From JBCCEV01 sp039030125 (lineage in GTDB: Bacteria; Pseudomonadota; Gammaproteobacteria; Ga0077536), in contig JBCCEV010000020.1 of assembly GCA_039030125.1 (NCBI GenBank), forward strand, positions 1 to 37,619: a DNA stretch of 37,619 nucleotides, read 5' to 3'. Made by a program: the position numbers and the translations under genes. The notes below the pieces were generated by a model, which saw only the letters and a list, made by a program, of their open reading frames with translations, was not told the DNA's origin and ran no database searches. This document shows positions 1-8,407 of this stretch, in pieces (the stretch's first letter is position 1; each line of letters begins with the position of its first letter).

Positions 1-427
1 CCCAAAGACTCGTGCCGAATCCCGTTCCCGGCCCCAGCACCAACTTCGGTTCATCGAGCCGCGCCTGGCCACCGCCGACCTGTAAGCAATGGGCACCCGA
101 TAGATGCGGCAGCGCGTATGCAAGCGCGGCAAAGTCATTGAGAATGGCGACGTTAGCGAAACCAAAGCGACTATGGAGTTCTGACGCTGATATCGACACG
201 GCCTCATTAGTGAGCCGCGCTTCGCCATCGCGTACTGGACCAGCGACGGCAAAAGCGGCGTGGATTTCAGCGTCCACGACGCGGCGCTCCTGCAGATAGT
301 CGTCAACGATATCTAAGAAGTTTGTCGCGGCCGCGGTTGGGACGATCTTGACCTGCTCGAAAGTGTTGCCTTTGGCCCACGCGAGGCGCGTGTTCGTGCC
401 CCCGACATCTGCAATTAGGCTGAGCAC
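1..427 (-). CDS. glk: Glucokinase, 3' end cut off by the window edge
   Basis: Glucokinase phosphorylates glucose with ATP to glucose-6-phosphate in the cytoplasm. About 142 N-terminal residues are visible when the minus strand is read from 427. They carry the phosphate-binding motif DVGGTNTRLAW near the N-terminus, then AVAGPV, ILNDFAALAYALP and GPGTGFGTS, all in the order known for E. coli-type Glk. The start is GTG at 427–425, three bases after the otsA stop; no ATG precedes the DVGGTNTR motif. It is the last visible gene of the otsB–GH15–otsA–glk operon and is probably translationally coupled to otsA. Its product would supply the glucose-6-phosphate that OtsA consumes. The ROK sugar kinase family is an alternative, but the motif order fits Glk better. 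Confidence 0.9.
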   Translation of the reverse strand, partial: MLSLIADVGGTNTRLAWAKGNTFEQVKIVPTAAATNFLDIVDDYLQERRVVDAEIHAAFAVAGPVRDGEARLTNEAVSISASELHSRFGFANVAILNDFAALAYALPHLSGAHCLQVGGGQARLDEPKLVLGPGTGFGTSLW

Positions 428-430
428 AAT

Positions 431-1798
431 CTAGGTGGCACCAAGGCGTGTTAGAAAACGCTCTGCCCACCAATGAATATCTTGTTTCTCGATCACTTCC
501 ATAGCGGAGCGCCAGCGATGGATCCGCTCCTCCCGAGACATGTTGAGCGCAATCTGTATCGTGTCGCTAACGGCATCGATATCATGGGGATTAACTTTAA
601 GTACGCTGTCCAAGCGGCGCGCCGCGCCGGTGAAATCCGACAACACTAATACACCAGGGTCATCCGGATTCTGTGCGGCGAGGTATTCTTGCGCCACCAG
701 ATTCATGCCGTCTCGCAGCGGCGTGATTAAACCAACCTTCGCAAGTGCCAAGAAATTAATCACGGTCTGGCGCGCGTAGCTTTTATTCAGATATCGGATT
801 GGGACCCAATCAAATTCGGCATAGTGACCATTGATTTCGCCGACCGTTCTCTCAAGCGCGAGCCGAATGTCATTGTATTCAGGGACATCTTCCCGTGACG
901 GTTGCGCGACCTGAAGAAGTACCACGCGACCGATGGTTTCCGGATATTTAACCAGCAAATGTCGAAACGCATTGAAGCGCTCGGGGAGGCCTTTACTGTA
1001 ATCAAGCCGATCGACGCCAATCATCATGGAGCGGTCCTGAAGACTGGTCTTTAAACGTCTCACCGTCGGGGTATTGCGACCACTGTTCGCCATGCTTCGA
1101 ACGTCGTGCGGATCGATGCCGATTGGAAACGTCTGAGCACAGCTCTGGCGCTCTCCCCAATTAATTGTGCCGTCCTCGGCTACGCGCACGCCCGTGCCGC
1201 GCGCGATGCAATCAAGAAAGTTCCGCGTATCGTTGTCGCTTTGAAACCCGATCAGGTTGTAGGCGCGAAATGCCCACAATAGATCGGTAGCGCCGGGCAT
1301 CGTGCGCAGAACATCAAAGGGCGGAAACGGAATGTGGTAGAAAAAACCGAGCGGCGCACTAACGCCGGCCTCGCGCAAGCTGCGGCCCAATGGGATGAGA
1401 TGATAATCGTGAATCCAGATTAAATCGTCGTCAGCGAGGATCCCAAGCAACTGGCGCGCGAGGAATTCATTGGTGCGCAGGTAACCTTCAAAATATTCCG
1501 GCCGATATTCCATGGCGTCAATACGATAATGGCAGAGCGGCCACAGGACTCGATTCGAATAACCTTTGTAGTAGTACTCATAGTCCACTTTGCGCAGCGG
1601 CACGGTCGCATATCGGACACCACCCACTTCGGTCTCTGAGGGCCGGCGCCGGACGTTCTCTGTGACGCTACCGTCCCATCCGAACCAAACACCACCGGAT
1701 TGGCGCAAAGCCGCTGTCAACGCGACCGCTAAACCACCCGGCGCGGCGCCGCGGCGTGGCGCACTACACCGGTTGGAAACGCAGACAAGTCGGCTCAA
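431..1798 (-). CDS. otsA: Trehalose-6-phosphate synthase OtsA
   Basis: GT20 enzyme that joins UDP-glucose and glucose-6-phosphate into trehalose-6-phosphate in the cytoplasm. The 455-residue length is normal for bacterial OtsA. Motifs in order: VSNR and GGLAVAL at the N-terminus, WFGWDG, IHDYHLIPLG, YHIPFPP, GFQSDND, GVDRLDYSKGL, and the C-terminal TPLRDGMNLVAQEY and VLSDFTGAA that form the nucleotide-sugar site. The start is TTG at 1798, forced by the VSNR strand lying immediately after it; it overlaps the TGA stop of the upstream GH15 gene by four bases, implying translational coupling. It belongs to an operon with otsB, the GH15 gene and glk. The family assignment is firm. Its regulation, for example by osmotic stress, is not visible. 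Confidence 0.97.
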   Translation of the reverse strand: MSRLVCVSNRCSAPRRGAAPGGLAVALTAALRQSGGVWFGWDGSVTENVRRRPSETEVGGVRYATVPLRKVDYEYYYKGYSNRVLWPLCHYRIDAMEYRPEYFEGYLRTNEFLARQLLGILADDDLIWIHDYHLIPLGRSLREAGVSAPLGFFYHIPFPPFDVLRTMPGATDLLWAFRAYNLIGFQSDNDTRNFLDCIARGTGVRVAEDGTINWGERQSCAQTFPIGIDPHDVRSMANSGRNTPTVRRLKTSLQDRSMMIGVDRLDYSKGLPERFNAFRHLLVKYPETIGRVVLLQVAQPSREDVPEYNDIRLALERTVGEINGHYAEFDWVPIRYLNKSYARQTVINFLALAKVGLITPLRDGMNLVAQEYLAAQNPDDPGVLVLSDFTGAARRLDSVLKVNPHDIDAVSDTIQIALNMSREERIHRWRSAMEVIEKQDIHWWAERFLTRLGAT

Positions 1799-3585
1799 AA
1801 CTCGCCTTCCCAGGGCTTCGACAATCTCAGCGCCGAATTAATTAAACCCACCATGGAATAGGTTTGTGGAAAATTTCCCCACAGCTCGCCGGAACCCAAA
1901 TCGATGTCTTCCGATAGCAGGCCCAAAGGGTTGCAGTGTCGCAGCAGATTCTCAAACAACCGCCGCGCCTCGGACACCTCGCCGATGGCGTGTAATGCAT
2001 CGATGTACCAGAACGTGCAGACCGTAAAGGCCGTCTCTGGCAGTCCGAAATCATCTTCGGTGATGTAGCGCATGATGAAATCACCACGCCTGAGATGCTC
2101 TGAGATCGCCTCGACCGTGGCCCGGAACCGCGGATCATCGGCGGCGACAAATCCCAATTGATTGAGCAGTAGCAGGCTCGCGTCGAAATCTTTGCCACCA
2201 AAGCTTTCAACAAAGGCCCCGAGTTCCTCGTTCCAAGCTTGCGCGCTGATTGTCTCGTGCATTTCTCTGGCGATCCCACGCCAGTAGGCTTCGCGAGTTT
2301 CCAATTCCAAACGGCTAGCGATCCGCGCCAGGCGATCACAAGCGGCCCAACACATGACGGCGGAGAAAGTGTGTACTTTCGCGATCCCGCGGTACTCCCA
2401 CAAGCCTGCGTCGGTTTGGTCATATTTCCCCGCGGCGCGCTGCCCGAGGATCTCCAGTTGACGAAAGGTGCTCTCGTCACCCGGGCGCACCAATCGCTCA
2501 TCGTAGAAAACGTGCGCGGCGGCGAGGACGGCCGTGCCATAAACGTCGTTCTGCACCTGAAGGTAGGCTTCATTACCCATTCGTACCGGACCCATCGCGC
2601 GATATCCGGGTAGTTCGTCGATGGTGCTTTCGTTGAGCTCGCTTGAGCCGTTGATCCGGTAAACCGGCCTAAGATCGCCATCCGTGGATTCAGCGATCCT
2701 ATTGATGATGTAACCCAAATAGGTCTCCATCGTGCGCGTGGCGCCGAGCCGGTTCAACGCATTGACGACAAAATAAGCGTCACGCAACCAACAGTAACGA
2801 TAATCCCAGCAGCGCCCGCTGTTGGCGGCCTCGGGTATCGAGCTGGTAACGGCGGCGATGACCGCCCCAGTATCCTCAAAGGCATTCAGCTTCAATGTGA
2901 TCGCCGCGCGGATCACGGCCTGCTGCCACTCAAAAGGGATCGCTAAATGGCGAACCCATTCCGACCAGTAGTGGCAGGTTTCATCGTAGAAACGTTGCCC
3001 GGTTTGTTTAACCGAATCCTTAATCGTCTCGTCCGGTCCAAGGATCAGTGTTAGCCCTTGGTCAACAACGAAGGGGATCTCATCAAGTATCGCGCTCACT
3101 GAACAGTCAGTGGTTAAACGCAACACCAGATCCGATGACACATAACGCACATGGTTGCTTCCATGGGTAATATCGACGCTGCTCTGACCATGCGCTGATA
3201 CGGGGCGCAAACGCACACATACACGGGGTGTGCCGGCGAGCGGTCTGATTTGCCGAACCAGCATCACGGGGCGAAACATTCGCCCGAATTGCTCGAAGCG
3301 GGGCGCGAAGTCGATGACTTCAATCGCCGATCCATCGCGCGCCCGCAGCTCGGTGACAAGAACTGCGGTGTTCTTCTCGTACCGTTGCGTCGTTGAATCG
3401 AGACCCACTAAGTCGATGCCGAAAACGCCGGGGGTGGCACTTTCGATCTCGTCGCGGAGCAGACCATCGAATACCGGATCACCATCAAAACCTGGCATGC
3501 AGCACCACACGATGGACGCGTGCCGGTCGACCAGCGCGGCGATGGTTGAGTTGCCGATCAAGCCCAAGTTCAGATCCGGGGTCAC
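1795..3585 (-). CDS. GH15 family glucosidase (trehalase or glucoamylase type)
   Basis: A 596-residue protein of the bacterial/archaeal GH15 family that hydrolyses alpha-glucosides to glucose. An N-terminal super-sandwich domain (about residues 1–220, beginning NLGLIGNSTIAALVD) precedes an (alpha/alpha)6 barrel. The barrel shows WDYRYCWLRDA, the probable general acid in GLWEYRG, and the second catalytic glutamate region in LSEDIDLGSGELWGN. No signal peptide is seen, so it is likely cytoplasmic. The start is GTG at 3585, with a clear GGAGGA Shine–Dalgarno a few bases upstream and three bases after the otsB stop. GH15 members beside otsA/otsB are often annotated as glucoamylase-like, and some relatives are true trehalases. 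The context suggests trehalose or maltodextrin turnover, but the substrate cannot be read from sequence. Confidence 0.93.
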   Translation of the reverse strand: MTPDLNLGLIGNSTIAALVDRHASIVWCCMPGFDGDPVFDGLLRDEIESATPGVFGIDLVGLDSTTQRYEKNTAVLVTELRARDGSAIEVIDFAPRFEQFGRMFRPVMLVRQIRPLAGTPRVCVRLRPVSAHGQSSVDITHGSNHVRYVSSDLVLRLTTDCSVSAILDEIPFVVDQGLTLILGPDETIKDSVKQTGQRFYDETCHYWSEWVRHLAIPFEWQQAVIRAAITLKLNAFEDTGAVIAAVTSSIPEAANSGRCWDYRYCWLRDAYFVVNALNRLGATRTMETYLGYIINRIAESTDGDLRPVYRINGSSELNESTIDELPGYRAMGPVRMGNEAYLQVQNDVYGTAVLAAAHVFYDERLVRPGDESTFRQLEILGQRAAGKYDQTDAGLWEYRGIAKVHTFSAVMCWAACDRLARIASRLELETREAYWRGIAREMHETISAQAWNEELGAFVESFGGKDFDASLLLLNQLGFVAADDPRFRATVEAISEHLRRGDFIMRYITEDDFGLPETAFTVCTFWYIDALHAIGEVSEARRLFENLLRHCNPLGLLSEDIDLGSGELWGNFPQTYSMVGLINSALRLSKPWEGEF

Positions 3586-3588
3586 TAT

Positions 3589-4344
3589 TTATCCTCCGCT
3601 GGTTTCAAGACCGTCACGCAGCCAATTGTGTACCGCGCCCGGCTCCGATAATCGATAATTCGCGCAGCTTTCGCCCCCGCCGACTTTGATTGACCATCCA
3701 CCGCGTCGATTCACCGCATCAAAGCCATTCTCATCGGTAACATCGTCACCGACAAATACCGGTCGTCGCCCTTGGTAAGGACTTTCGCTCATAAATGCAT
3801 CAATTGCTGAGCCTTTATTGACTTGACCAGGCATGAACTCAACGACGTGATTACCCAACAATAACTTAAACTCGTTACTCAGTTCATTCACGAGTTGTTT
3901 TGCGAACGCGTTGATATCGGCGCCCCGTTCGGGGGCTCGGCGATAGTGTAACGAGTAGGATTGGCCCTTATTCTCAACTAGCAAGCGAGGATCTCCCTTG
4001 GCGAGTTCGTTAAGCGCTGTTGCGATCCTTTCGAGCCCAGCAAGGTCACGAACTTGGTACAACGATTCTGCCCCTAGATTCGTGCGCCGGTGCATTCCAT
4101 GAAGCCCCGCGGCGGGGAGCCTTAAAGGCTCGAATAAGTTGTCGATGGATTCGAGCGAGCGCCCCGTTATGATTGCCAAGGCGCCGTCAGCGGCTCGTTC
4201 AAGATGGGCCAATAACTCGCGCACGGCAGGCGGAATAACCACGGCGTCGGGTGTCTTGGCAAACGGTGCAAGCGTGCCGTCGCAATCCAAGAAAATCGCA
4301 GAATTTCGGGGATCAAGCCTTGGGGGGCGCGACGAGCTTTCCAA
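3589..4344 (-). CDS. otsB: Trehalose-6-phosphate phosphatase OtsB
   Basis: HAD-superfamily phosphatase that converts trehalose-6-phosphate to trehalose in the cytoplasm. The 251 residues carry the nucleophile motif FLDCDGTLAPF near residue 20, the ITGR motif II, GLHGMHRR in the cap region, and the motif IV block FVGDDVTDENGFD. Length and order are normal for OtsB. The start is TTG at 4344: the frame is open upstream only to about 4421 and holds no ATG or GTG there, and the catalytic motif needs a start before it. An AGGAA sequence lies just upstream. It is the first gene of the operon that continues with GH15, otsA and glk. Confidence 0.95.
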   Translation of the reverse strand: MESSSRPPRLDPRNSAIFLDCDGTLAPFAKTPDAVVIPPAVRELLAHLERAADGALAIITGRSLESIDNLFEPLRLPAAGLHGMHRRTNLGAESLYQVRDLAGLERIATALNELAKGDPRLLVENKGQSYSLHYRRAPERGADINAFAKQLVNELSNEFKLLLGNHVVEFMPGQVNKGSAIDAFMSESPYQGRRPVFVGDDVTDENGFDAVNRRGGWSIKVGGGESCANYRLSEPGAVHNWLRDGLETSGG

Positions 4345-4440
4345 GTGTTCCTGGTTCCTAAAGTTTAAGAGCGAATGGGCCCTTTGTTGCGCATCGACCC
4401 TGACCGATCGGTAATATCAAGCAGAACCGGCGCAAGAAAG

Positions 4441-4468
4441 TTGAACCTCAATCGTCATTAATGATACT
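4441..4468 (+). promoter_or_regulatory. Candidate sigma-70 promoter for the sorting-tail protein gene
   Basis: TTGAAC (4441–4446) and GATACT (4463–4468) are separated by 16 bases. Each matches four of six consensus positions. They lie about 40 bases upstream of the ATG at 4510. This is weak support from pattern alone. Confidence 0.3.
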
Positions 4469-4509
4469 TAACGCTGTAGAGCAAGAACTATGCCCTTGGG
4501 AGGGAAAAG

Positions 4510-5079
4510 ATGAAAACAGCCTATCTCTCGATCCTGACAATGGCTTGGTTGGTTGCCGCATCCAGCGCTCACGCGTTCATGTGGGACGAGCCCAGCGATG
4601 GTGATTTATCCGGTATTGTCGGTGCACCCACCGTGCTCGGTCCGCTGGCGTTGGGACCCAACACCGTGGGCGGCACAGCCGGCGCAGGCGATTTCGACCT
4701 ATTCACCTTCGATGTCCTGCCCGGCGATCTCGTCACCGGCATCATCGTTGATCTGTGGGCCGGACCCACGGGCTCTTCATTTTTGGCCATCGCGCCAGGG
4801 CCCGTCTGGCCGACCGGCTTGGGCTTTAGCGTAGCTTCAGGACCGTTGTTAGGTTTTTCGCTCTTTGGCGCCGCCGCCATCGGCACCGACATTCTTCCAG
4901 CAACCGGCATTCCTGCCCTAGGCGCGGGGACCTACACGATCTTGGTTCAAGACACCGGCGCTACACATGACTATGGCCTGACTTTTGTCGGCTCACCCGT
5001 ACCCGTGCCTGCCGCCTTGCCGCTGTTAATCTCGGCACTTGGCGCGCTGGGCGCGGCCCGGCTCGGTCGTCAACGATAG
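4510..5079 (+). CDS. Secreted protein with VPxPA-type C-terminal sorting tail
   Basis: A 189-residue exported protein of unknown function. It has an N-terminal signal peptide (about residues 1–22, ending SAHA), then a Gly/Ala/Pro-rich beta-type domain containing DFDLFTFDVLPGD and YTILVQDTG. The C-terminus is VPVPAALPLLISALGALGAARLGRQR in two parts: a VPVPAALP motif followed by a hydrophobic helix and a basic end. That arrangement is the VPLPA/PEP-CTERM type of tail, recognised by exosortase-like transpeptidases in Gram-negative bacteria. The ATG is preceded by GGAGGG at a good distance. It stands alone between the divergent ots operon and the convergent msrB. No exosortase gene is in this window. 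The central domain resembles pre-peptidase C-terminal or PEP-CTERM-associated domains, but this is uncertain. Confidence 0.8.
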   Translation: MKTAYLSILTMAWLVAASSAHAFMWDEPSDGDLSGIVGAPTVLGPLALGPNTVGGTAGAGDFDLFTFDVLPGDLVTGIIVDLWAGPTGSSFLAIAPGPVWPTGLGFSVASGPLLGFSLFGAAAIGTDILPATGIPALGAGTYTILVQDTGATHDYGLTFVGSPVPVPAALPLLISALGALGAARLGRQR

Positions 5080-5086
5080 CGCGCGA

Positions 5087-5533
5087 CTAGTCTTCAAACA
5101 GACTCAAGAGATCTTCATATCCCGCCGCCGCCATGTCGGCGCGGGGGATGAATTTAAGCGACGCTGAGTTAATACAATAGCGTAGACCCTGATCGCCGGG
5201 GCCGTCAGGGAAGACATGCCCGAGATGCGAATCACCGCCCGACGAACGAACCTCGGTGCGGACCATGCCGTAGGAGCGATCTGAATGTTCTACCACGCGA
5301 GCCGCCTCAATAGGCCGGGTAAAACTTGGCCAGCCCGTGCCGGAATCAAACTTATGCACTGAGGCAAACAGCGGCTCGCCGCTAACGATATCGACGTAGA
5401 TCCCATCACCTTTGTGATCCCAATACTCGTTTTGAAACGGCGGCTCAGTCGCGTCATGCTGAGTCACCTGACGCTGAACATCAGTGAGCTGGGCTAGCGC
5501 TTCAGCCGTTTTCTCGTAAGTTTTGTCTGTCAT
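5087..5533 (-). CDS. msrB: Peptide-methionine (R)-S-oxide reductase MsrB
   Basis: Reduces methionine-R-sulfoxide residues in oxidised proteins. The 148 residues contain VDIVSGEPLF, KFDSGTGWPSF, the HLGHVFPDGP loop and the catalytic cysteine in RYCINSASLKFIP, all diagnostic for MsrB. This copy lacks the two CxxC zinc-binding pairs of many MsrBs. The active-site cysteine is the only cysteine in the whole protein, so no resolving cysteine is available internally. No signal peptide is seen, so it is cytoplasmic. The ATG at 5533 overlaps the stop of the upstream hypothetical gene as ATGA, making it the third gene of the LLM–hypothetical–msrB operon. Confidence 0.96.
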   Translation of the reverse strand: MTDKTYEKTAEALAQLTDVQRQVTQHDATEPPFQNEYWDHKGDGIYVDIVSGEPLFASVHKFDSGTGWPSFTRPIEAARVVEHSDRSYGMVRTEVRSSGGDSHLGHVFPDGPGDQGLRYCINSASLKFIPRADMAAAGYEDLLSLFED

Positions 5534-5979
5534 CTACCTACCTTATTTTTTAGTTTGTTCTGGACGTCATCAGGCAATACCCGCCGACCATAGATCATTT
5601 CCGGATCGGCCGCTCGATAATGGGCCATGTCGCAGCGAAAGCCCGTTGGCAATGTTGGTGCGTGCAAGTATTGGTCGATCGTACCTTCGACTTGGAATCT
5701 GCCGTCGTCGAGACGCAGATATTTTTGGATCTTAAGATCTGATTGCAACGGCGTTGCCATCAATTCTGTGACCTTCTTCGTGCAATAAAGTGCCGCGCAG
5801 CGGATCCGCGCGCGCTCAGTGCGCGCTTCATCGCAATTGCGCACATGGACAATGACGCCGTTGCGCCATCGCGCGTAGGGCTCGAACGCCTCGGGTTGAT
5901 AGTTCGTCACCCGCCAAGCATTGACGGCCAGCAGTAATACCGCGGTCAATATTGCGGCGTTGGTACCGGGGATACTCAT
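5530..5979 (-). CDS. Hypothetical membrane-anchored protein
   Basis: I do not recognise this 149-residue protein. A hydrophobic segment at about residues 8–22 (AAILTAVLLLAV) looks like a signal anchor, followed by a polar domain with four cysteines (NCDEA, RCAALYC, FRCDM) that is likely periplasmic. It is joined by four-base ATGA overlaps to the LLM oxidoreductase gene upstream and msrB downstream, so the three are probably co-transcribed and coupled. The coupling with msrB hints at an oxidative or envelope setting, but that is inference only. Confidence 0.75.
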   Translation of the reverse strand: MSIPGTNAAILTAVLLLAVNAWRVTNYQPEAFEPYARWRNGVIVHVRNCDEARTERARIRCAALYCTKKVTELMATPLQSDLKIQKYLRLDDGRFQVEGTIDQYLHAPTLPTGFRCDMAHYRAADPEMIYGRRVLPDDVQNKLKNKVGR

Positions 5980-6947
5980 AAGGCGCGACTCGGCGCGAGC
6001 GCTTTGATCGCCCCGCGCGTGGCCGCGAGACGTTCCTCATTTACGGGGCTTACCGCTAGTACTGGTTCAGTAACGCCGGCGCTACGAAAACTCTCAAGTT
6101 GGGCCAGACAATCATCCGCAGTGCCGAAGACACAGACTTCGTCGACCAAATGTTCTGAGATTAAACCGGCCGCATCACGGCGCGTACCGCCGCTTTCCCA
6201 ATGCGCTTTAAGCGAATTCATCTCCTCGATAAAACCTGCTCTGCGCCACTGGCGCCGGTAGTTGGGAAGCTGCGATAAGAAGGCAAGATTGTAGCGCGCC
6301 GCCGAGCGAGCCGCTTCGCGATCGACGCTTAGAAAGGTCGGTATGCTCATTACACATTGGTTAGCGCTCTTGGTTGTTCGCGGTTCTTCAAATGCGGTTA
6401 CAAGGGTCGGGATATATTTGCGCGGCGACAAAAATGGCATGAAGCCATCGCCAACTCGACCTGCCAGCGCAGCGCTTTCAGACGTGTTGGCAGCAAGATA
6501 GATGGGCAGAGAAACGCCCTTATCGCGATCGCCTAATACCGCAGTTCCCACTTTACCCGCGAGGGTATTTCTAATCGTTGTTGCGTAGCTTTCGAGTGTT
6601 TCCCGGGCATTACCCATATCGATACCCAGCGAAGCCAGCATCCCTCGATGACTCATCCCTAAACCTAATACCAGGCGCTCGCCAACTAATTCGATGATCG
6701 TCCGGCTTGTATGTGCGATTAGGAACGGGTGGCGAAAATAAATGTTCGCGATATTTGTGCCGATCGAAATGGATTCAGTCGCCAGCCCGATCGCTAACGA
6801 TGTCGCGAGGGCGTCACCGCGTCCCTCATTAACATAAACGCTGCCGTAACCATGCTGCTCCGCAAGGGCTCCTACTTCTACCAACTCTGGCGCGTGCGCG
6901 TCGGTTACGGTCGACAGGACAATACCGAGGGGACGATGAGTCTGCAT
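5976..6947 (-). CDS. LLM-class flavin-dependent oxidoreductase
   Basis: A 323-residue protein of the bacterial luciferase-like monooxygenase fold, which uses FMN or F420 in a TIM barrel. Seen in sequence: GIVLSTVTDAHAPELVEVGALAEQHGYGSVYVNE in short strands at the N-terminus, ISIGTNIANIYFRHPFLIAHTSRTI, VLGLGMSHR, PIYLAAN and GDGFMPFLSP, all in the order expected for the family. The ATG is at 6947. It is the first gene of a three-gene operon, divergent from the yghU-like gene with a 116-base gap. The substrate is unknown; relatives are annotated as F420-dependent or alkane/nitroalkane-type oxidoreductases without proof. Confidence 0.88.
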   Translation of the reverse strand: MQTHRPLGIVLSTVTDAHAPELVEVGALAEQHGYGSVYVNEGRGDALATSLAIGLATESISIGTNIANIYFRHPFLIAHTSRTIIELVGERLVLGLGMSHRGMLASLGIDMGNARETLESYATTIRNTLAGKVGTAVLGDRDKGVSLPIYLAANTSESAALAGRVGDGFMPFLSPRKYIPTLVTAFEEPRTTKSANQCVMSIPTFLSVDREAARSAARYNLAFLSQLPNYRRQWRRAGFIEEMNSLKAHWESGGTRRDAAGLISEHLVDEVCVFGTADDCLAQLESFRSAGVTEPVLAVSPVNEERLAATRGAIKALAPSRAL

Positions 6948-7063
6948 AATTGGTGATTTTAACGATTGCGCCCGGGCACGCCTATGCCGTGCGCGGTAGG
7001 CTGTCGACCTCTATCACGATAAGGCTTAAGCTCTGTGAGCTTAAAAAAATCCGGAACAAACCA

Positions 7064-7933
7064 ATGACCGAGACCGCAGATATGCCCACCGACGAGTATG
7101 TTCCCCCAAAAGTTTGGGAATGGAATGACCAGGATGGCGGTAACTTTTCAAAAATTAATCGTCCCATCGCTGGTCCCACGCACGACCAGGATCTGCCGGT
7201 AGGTGAGCATCCGTTACAGGTTTATTCCTTAGCCACCCCCAACGGCGTCAAGGTCACGGTGATGCTTGAAGAGCTACTTGCTCTTGGGCACGAAGGCGCC
7301 GAGTACGATGCGCATCTGATTCAGATCATGGAAGGTGATCAATTCGGCAGTGGCTTCGTCGATGCCAATCCCAACTCCAAAATTCCGGCTCTGGTCGACC
7401 ACAGCACGCCGCAACCCACACGGGTGTTCGAGTCGGCATCGATCTTGGTCTACCTCGCCGAGAAGTTCGGCGCGTTCTTGCCCACCGATCCCGCCGCTCG
7501 GGCGGAGTGCTTTTCATGGCTTTTTTGGCAAATGGGCAGCGCGCCCTATTTGGGTGGTGGATTTGGACATTTTTATGCCTACGCGCCTAGCAAAATAGAG
7601 TACGCCATCGACCGTTTCACCATGGAGGTGAAACGCCAGCTTGATGTCCTCGATCGCAACCTCGCCGAGCGCACTTATTTAGCGGGCGAGGAATACACCA
7701 TCGCCGATATCGCCACCTGTCCTTGGTATGGCACCTTAGTGCGCGGTGAAATATACGAAGCCGGCGAGTTCCTTGATGTGAGCTCTTATACAAACGTGGT
7801 CCGCTGGGCCAACGACTTTATGGAGCGTCCAGCTGTCAAACGCGGGAGGCGCGTCAATAAAACCTGGGGGCCAGAAGAAGAGCAGGTCCCCGAGCGGCAC
7901 AGCGCAGCGGACATTGATAAAACTTTTAGCTGA
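7064..7933 (+). CDS. yghU: YghU-like glutathione S-transferase family disulfide reductase
   Basis: A 289-residue protein that closely follows E. coli YghU, a glutathione-binding disulfide-bond reductase. Matching blocks include INRPIAGPTH, LPVGEHPLQVYSLATPNG, NPNSKIPAL, RVFESASILVYLAEKFG, GGGFGHFYAYAP, KIEYAIDRFTMEVKRQLDVLD and ERPAVKRGR. The N-terminal half is the thioredoxin-like domain and the C-terminal half the helical GST domain. I chose the ATG at 7064 because it gives a length and N-terminus matching YghU; the frame is open upstream to a GTG at 6950 but those 38 residues lack family resemblance. A further in-frame ATG lies at 7082. The cupin gene follows nine bases later. Confidence 0.95.
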   Translation: MTETADMPTDEYVPPKVWEWNDQDGGNFSKINRPIAGPTHDQDLPVGEHPLQVYSLATPNGVKVTVMLEELLALGHEGAEYDAHLIQIMEGDQFGSGFVDANPNSKIPALVDHSTPQPTRVFESASILVYLAEKFGAFLPTDPAARAECFSWLFWQMGSAPYLGGGFGHFYAYAPSKIEYAIDRFTMEVKRQLDVLDRNLAERTYLAGEEYTIADIATCPWYGTLVRGEIYEAGEFLDVSSYTNVVRWANDFMERPAVKRGRRVNKTWGPEEEQVPERHSAADIDKTFS

Positions 7934-7942
7934 GATCTGGTG

Positions 7943-8404
7943 ATGAGAACGTCTTTGTTGATACTGCTAGTGGTGGCATTGATCTCGGCGGTGAGTAACG
8001 CCGAACCGCTGCATGAGGCAGCCACAGCGGAGGGTTATCTCCAGGTCGTACGGCTGGTTGGCGGTGATGAGAACCAAACAAAATTCGTCGACACAAAGCT
8101 GCCCCTTAAGATGCTCGATTTCGCGCCGCCTGCGCCGCCCAACCAAATTTCCGAACATCTACCAGCAACAAAGGTCACCTTCGGCAAGCTCCCGCCCGGT
8201 TGGTTTGGTGATTGGCATCCGACGCCACGCAAACAGTACATTGTGCTGATGCAAGGCGCTTTTGAAATAGAAACCGGAAACGGTGAGAAACGCATATTTA
8301 AAGCCGGCGATCTAATGCTGCTTGAGGATACCGAAGGGCGTGGGCACGCCACCCGGGTGGTCGGCGACGACAGCGTCCACTATGCGGCGATCGCGGTGCC
8401 GTGA
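7943..8404 (+). CDS. Secreted cupin-domain protein
   Basis: A 153-residue protein with a signal peptide (about residues 1–20, ending SNA) and a single cupin barrel. The two cupin motifs are recognisable but reduced: WHPTPRKQYIVLMQGAFEI for motif 1 and GDLMLLEDTEGRGHATRV for motif 2. Only one histidine in each is conserved, so metal binding may be weak or altered. A GTG one codon upstream (7940) is an alternative start. It follows the yghU-like gene closely on the same strand and is probably co-transcribed. Function unknown. Confidence 0.82.
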   Translation: MRTSLLILLVVALISAVSNAEPLHEAATAEGYLQVVRLVGGDENQTKFVDTKLPLKMLDFAPPAPPNQISEHLPATKVTFGKLPPGWFGDWHPTPRKQYIVLMQGAFEIETGNGEKRIFKAGDLMLLEDTEGRGHATRVVGDDSVHYAAIAVP

Positions 8405-8407
8405 TGC

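Noticed and set aside
1842..2681. 279-residue minus-strand open frame
   Set aside because: It lies wholly inside the GH15 gene in another frame, has no family motif, and its composition is that of a frame shadow.
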